Shown here piece by piece: positions 6,287-7,567 of a DNA stretch of 7,567 nt. Origin of the DNA: Elusimicrobiota bacterium (GTDB lineage Bacteria > Ratteibacteria > UBA8468 > B48-G9 > JAFGKM01); assembly GCA_012515635.1 (NCBI GenBank), contig JAAYXZ010000049.1:1-7567 (forward strand). The letters run 5' to 3'. The notes under the pieces were generated by a model. It ran no database searches. It saw only the letters and a list, made by a program, of their open reading frames with translations, and was not told where the DNA came from. How positions within the stretch are numbered: position 1 is the first letter of the stretch; each line of letters begins with the position of its first letter. Made by a program: the position numbers and the translations under genes.

Positions 6287-7240
6287 GGCGTCCTTCCCAG
6301 AAGCGTCAGTAATCCGAACTTGCTTTAATAACGCTGACACATCTTTTTTTGCGGGTATGCTGGTCCCTTCTTTTAGCACCTTTGCGGCACCTGAAGCCAC
6401 AGCCCACCGCAGAGATTCCTCAGGCGGCTTGTTTCTGCTGTATCCGTAGATAAACCCCGCAAGAAAGGTGTCTCCACAGCCGACAGCGCTTACAGTCTTC
6501 ACGACAGGCGGCTTACCATATAAAAAATGCGTCTCGGAGAAGAGAATAGCGCCTTTTTTACCGTTGGTGACAAGGACTGTCTGTATCCCGCCGCTGATAA
6601 GAGAACTTAACACGCTCTTAAGTTGTTTTATTGATTTTATTTTTATACCCGCAGCCCTGCTTAATTCCCAGAGGTTTGGCTTGATAATGTGCGGCTTCGC
6701 TTTTATTCCGTCTGCCAGGAGTTTACCATCTGCATCAAATACGACAGTCCCCCCTTTCTCCCGCGCTCTTTTGATTATATCCCTGTATGCGGTTTTTTTG
6801 ATTCCCGGAGGAACACTCCCTGATATTGATACTATATTCCCCGCTGAAAGATTGAGGGAATAAACCATTTTAAGAAAGGCATCTTGCTCTTTTGGGGATA
6901 TCAAAGGCCCTTTTTCATTGATTCTTAATACCTTCTCACCCGCTATAAAATTAAATATACCCCTTATATTTCCTTTTATAGGGATATATTTGAATAATAT
7001 GTTTTCGGTTTCAAGAAGATTTTTCAGTATTCTCCCGTTTTCTCCGCCCAGAAATGTAATCGCTTGGCAGGGGTATCCAAAAACACGCAGCATTCTGGCA
7101 ACATTAAGCCCTTTGCCGCCTGCATCAATTCGGGATTTTTCTATCCTATTGATATCATCAAACTTAAAGGATTGAAGATAGAATGTATAGTCAACGCTGG
7201 AATTAAAAGAAAGCGTATATACTTCAGGATGTAAAAGCAT
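6272..7240 (-). CDS. PfkB-family sugar kinase, 1-phosphofructokinase (FruK/LacC) type
   Basis: This is a 322-residue ribokinase-fold kinase of the hexose-phosphate branch, which phosphorylates fructose 1-phosphate, tagatose 6-phosphate or a related ketose phosphate with ATP. The sequence shows AGGKGLNVARML (40-51, PfkB signature 1), LRINEKGP (105-112, matching the family's T-x-INExGP), SGSVPPG (140-146), FDADGKLL (168-175) and KPNLWEL (187-193). Signature 2 is SAVGCGDTFLAGF (251-263), with catalytic base D257. The usual GAGD reads GCGD. The INExGP and KPNxxEL motifs favour FruK/LacC over ribokinase or fructokinase; the exact substrate is unproven. AAGG lies 5 nt before the ATG, overlapping the end of rpsU, whose stop is 2 nt away, so the two genes are almost certainly co-transcribed. 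No PTS fructose gene lies next to it in this window. Its end overlaps the flippase-like gene convergently by 15 nt. Confidence 0.93.
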   Translation of the reverse strand: MLLHPEVYTLSFNSSVDYTFYLQSFKFDDINRIEKSRIDAGGKGLNVARMLRVFGYPCQAITFLGGENGRILKNLLETENILFKYIPIKGNIRGIFNFIAGEKVLRINEKGPLISPKEQDAFLKMVYSLNLSAGNIVSISGSVPPGIKKTAYRDIIKRAREKGGTVVFDADGKLLADGIKAKPHIIKPNLWELSRAAGIKIKSIKQLKSVLSSLISGGIQTVLVTNGKKGAILFSETHFLYGKPPVVKTVSAVGCGDTFLAGFIYGYSRNKPPEESLRWAVASGAAKVLKEGTSIPAKKDVSALLKQVRITDASGKDALSFF

Positions 7241-7242
7241 TT

Positions 7243-7410
7243 TTACCTTACAACAGCGCTCCTTCTTCCTTTTCTTGCCTTTCTCCTTCTCCTTATCTGG
7301 CTTGGTTTCTCGTAAAACTCTTTCTTTTTCATTTCTCGGATAATACCTTCGCGCTCTACATCCCTTTTAAATTGTTTGAATATTCGTTCAAAGTCAGGAT
7401 TTCGCCTCAT
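7243..7410 (-). CDS. rpsU: Small ribosomal subunit protein bS21 (RpsU)
   Basis: bS21 binds the 30S subunit near the anti-Shine-Dalgarno end of 16S rRNA and aids initiation. The 55-residue protein reads MRRNPDFERIFKQFKR, then GIIREMKKKEFYEKPS (22-37), then an Arg/Lys-rich tail to VVR. FKR, the GI-x-x-E segment, the (K/R)EFYEKPS block and the basic C-terminus are the family hallmarks. The start is at 7410 because a TGA lies in frame only four codons upstream. In most homologues a short N-terminal strand (M-x-V-x-V type) precedes the RxN segment. Here a matching stretch exists, but in another frame, beginning at 7429 across seven T. The annotated protein is therefore slightly short, against a usual 57-71 residues. 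rpsU is the first gene of a pair with the sugar kinase. Confidence 0.93.
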   Translation of the reverse strand: MRRNPDFERIFKQFKRDVEREGIIREMKKKEFYEKPSQIRRRRKARKGRRSAVVR

Positions 7411-7411
7411 T

Positions 7412-7418
7412 AAAAAAA
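7412..7418 (-). repeat. T7 run between alternative bS21 starts
   Basis: Seven consecutive T on the coding (minus) strand separate the ATG at 7429, which opens MEVTFF, from the ATG at 7410 that opens the bS21 body. The two starts are 19 nt apart. Losing one T, or a +1 shift, would join the frames into a 61-residue protein starting MEVTFLMRRNPDFE. Confidence 0.75.
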
Positions 7419-7419
7419 G

Positions 7420-7427
7420 TCACCTCC
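7420..7427 (-). promoter_or_regulatory. Perfect Shine-Dalgarno GGAGGTGA upstream of rpsU
   Basis: This is an 8-nt exact match to the usual anti-Shine-Dalgarno complement, 9 nt before the ATG at 7410. Counted from the GGAGG core, the distance is 12 nt, longer than ideal. It also overlaps codons 1-4 of the alternative ATG at 7429, which has its own AGAGG about 5 nt upstream. bS21 acts at the anti-Shine-Dalgarno, so this site is a plausible place for autoregulation (inference). Confidence 0.7.
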
Positions 7428-7428
7428 A

Positions 7429-7468
7429 TTCTCTCCTCTACATACAACCTATTTATAGGTTCTCTCCT
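7429..7468 (-). repeat. 9-bp direct repeat AGGAGAGAA in the rpsU leader
   Basis: AGGAGAGAA (minus strand) occurs at 7460-7468 and again at 7429-7437, 31 bp apart, flanking the small inverted repeat. Both copies contain an AGGAG Shine-Dalgarno-like core. The downstream copy overlaps the alternative bS21 ATG by one base. Confidence 0.7.
7446..7461 (-). promoter_or_regulatory. Perfect 6-bp inverted repeat in the rpsU leader
   Basis: On the minus strand the sequence is AACCTA, loop TAAA, TAGGTT. It could form a short RNA hairpin between the two AGGAGAGAA copies or act as a protein-binding palindrome. There is no U-tract after it, so it is not a terminator. Confidence 0.5.
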
Positions 7469-7492
7469 TTGCTTAAATCAATGGTTTAACAG

Positions 7493-7498
7493 ATTATA
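7493..7498 (-). promoter_or_regulatory. Candidate -10 box TATAAT for rpsU
   Basis: This is an exact TATAAT on the minus strand, 82 bp before the rpsU ATG, with expected transcription start near 7486. No good -35 lies 16-18 bp upstream (GAAAAT at 17 bp). A second possibility further up is TTGACA (7562-7567), 17 bp, then GATAAA (7539-7544), which has a perfect -35 and a 4/6 -10. Confidence 0.4.
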
Positions 7499-7567
7499 CG
7501 CTATCTATAACAAATATTTTCGCATTACAATGCCTGCATTTATCCTCTTTAACAGTATAACTGTCAA
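7494..7567 (-). CDS. C-terminal tail of a possible small CxxC (zinc-ribbon-like) protein, cut by the window edge
   Basis: One minus-strand frame entering from the right edge stays open for 23 codons to a TAA at 7494-7496. It reads DSYTVKEDKCRHCNAKIF followed by VIDSV and stop. The C-x2-C pair in a Lys/Arg-rich context, followed by an alternating hydrophobic strand, is typical of a zinc-ribbon knuckle. The other two minus frames do not resemble protein. Only the tail is visible, so no family or function is assigned. The stop codon overlaps the candidate TATAAT for rpsU, and rpsU could equally be read from this gene's promoter. Confidence 0.45.
   Translation of the reverse strand, partial: DSYTVKEDKCRHCNAKIFVIDSV

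Noticed and set aside
6303..6350. Rho-independent terminator for the plus-strand operon
   Set aside because: The stem is only five pairs plus a G-T wobble with a 22-nt loop, the T-run starts 5 nt after the stem, and it lies within kinase coding sequence. Too weak to list as a feature.
6468..7175. Two plus-strand open frames inside the sugar kinase gene
   Set aside because: They are antisense shadows with no recognisable domain. The minus frame holds both PfkB signatures.
1..7567. Mobile element, CRISPR array, tRNA/rRNA, toxin-antitoxin or defence system
   Set aside because: I saw no transposase, regular repeat-spacer pattern, RNA gene or such gene pair. The PLD-like fragment alone is not evidence of a defence system.

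Overview
The window is a compact, AT-leaning (about 40-45% GC by eye) bacterial chromosome segment with almost no intergenic space. It has three parts: the start of a divergent gene at the left edge, one long plus-strand riboflavin operon, and a minus-strand block entering from the right. Protein sequences are clearly bacterial but depart from model-organism consensus at many positions. With the gene order rib-nusB-flippase, this suggests an uncultivated or candidate-phylum bacterium (something like Omnitrophota is possible). That placement is only a guess from style.

Left edge: minus strand 1-390 is the N-terminal 130 residues of a secreted or membrane-anchored phospholipase-D-like (HKD) protein that runs off the window. 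Only 33 bp separate it from the divergent plus-strand operon.

Centre (424-6286, plus strand): a zinc-dependent medium-chain alcohol dehydrogenase, then ribD, ribE, ribBA and ribH, then nusB, then an eight-helix-type flippase-like (UPF0104/LPG_synthase_TM) membrane protein. Neighbouring genes overlap by 4, 16, 8 and 11 nt or are separated by 22 and 15 nt, so this looks like a single transcription unit with extensive translational coupling. RibBA, RibD, RibH and RibE together cover GTP plus ribulose-5-phosphate to riboflavin, apart from the phosphatase step, which is rarely clustered with rib genes. No FMN riboswitch is visible upstream. The dehydrogenase and flippase have no known role in flavin synthesis.

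Right side (6272-7567, minus strand): a PfkB-family 1-phosphofructokinase-like sugar kinase sits 2 nt downstream of rpsU (ribosomal protein bS21). Its 3' end overlaps the flippase gene tail-to-tail by 15 nt. Upstream of rpsU is an 83-nt leader with an inverted repeat, a 9-bp direct repeat and a perfect 8-nt Shine-Dalgarno sequence. Beyond it is the C-terminal tail of a small CxxC protein cut by the window edge.

I see no mobile element, CRISPR array, defence system or clearly novel multi-gene system. The most interesting detail is at the rpsU start. An alternative start with its own ribosome binding site encodes the N-terminal strand expected of bS21, but it is one base out of frame across a run of seven T. 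This is either a sequence error or a slippage/frameshift control point.
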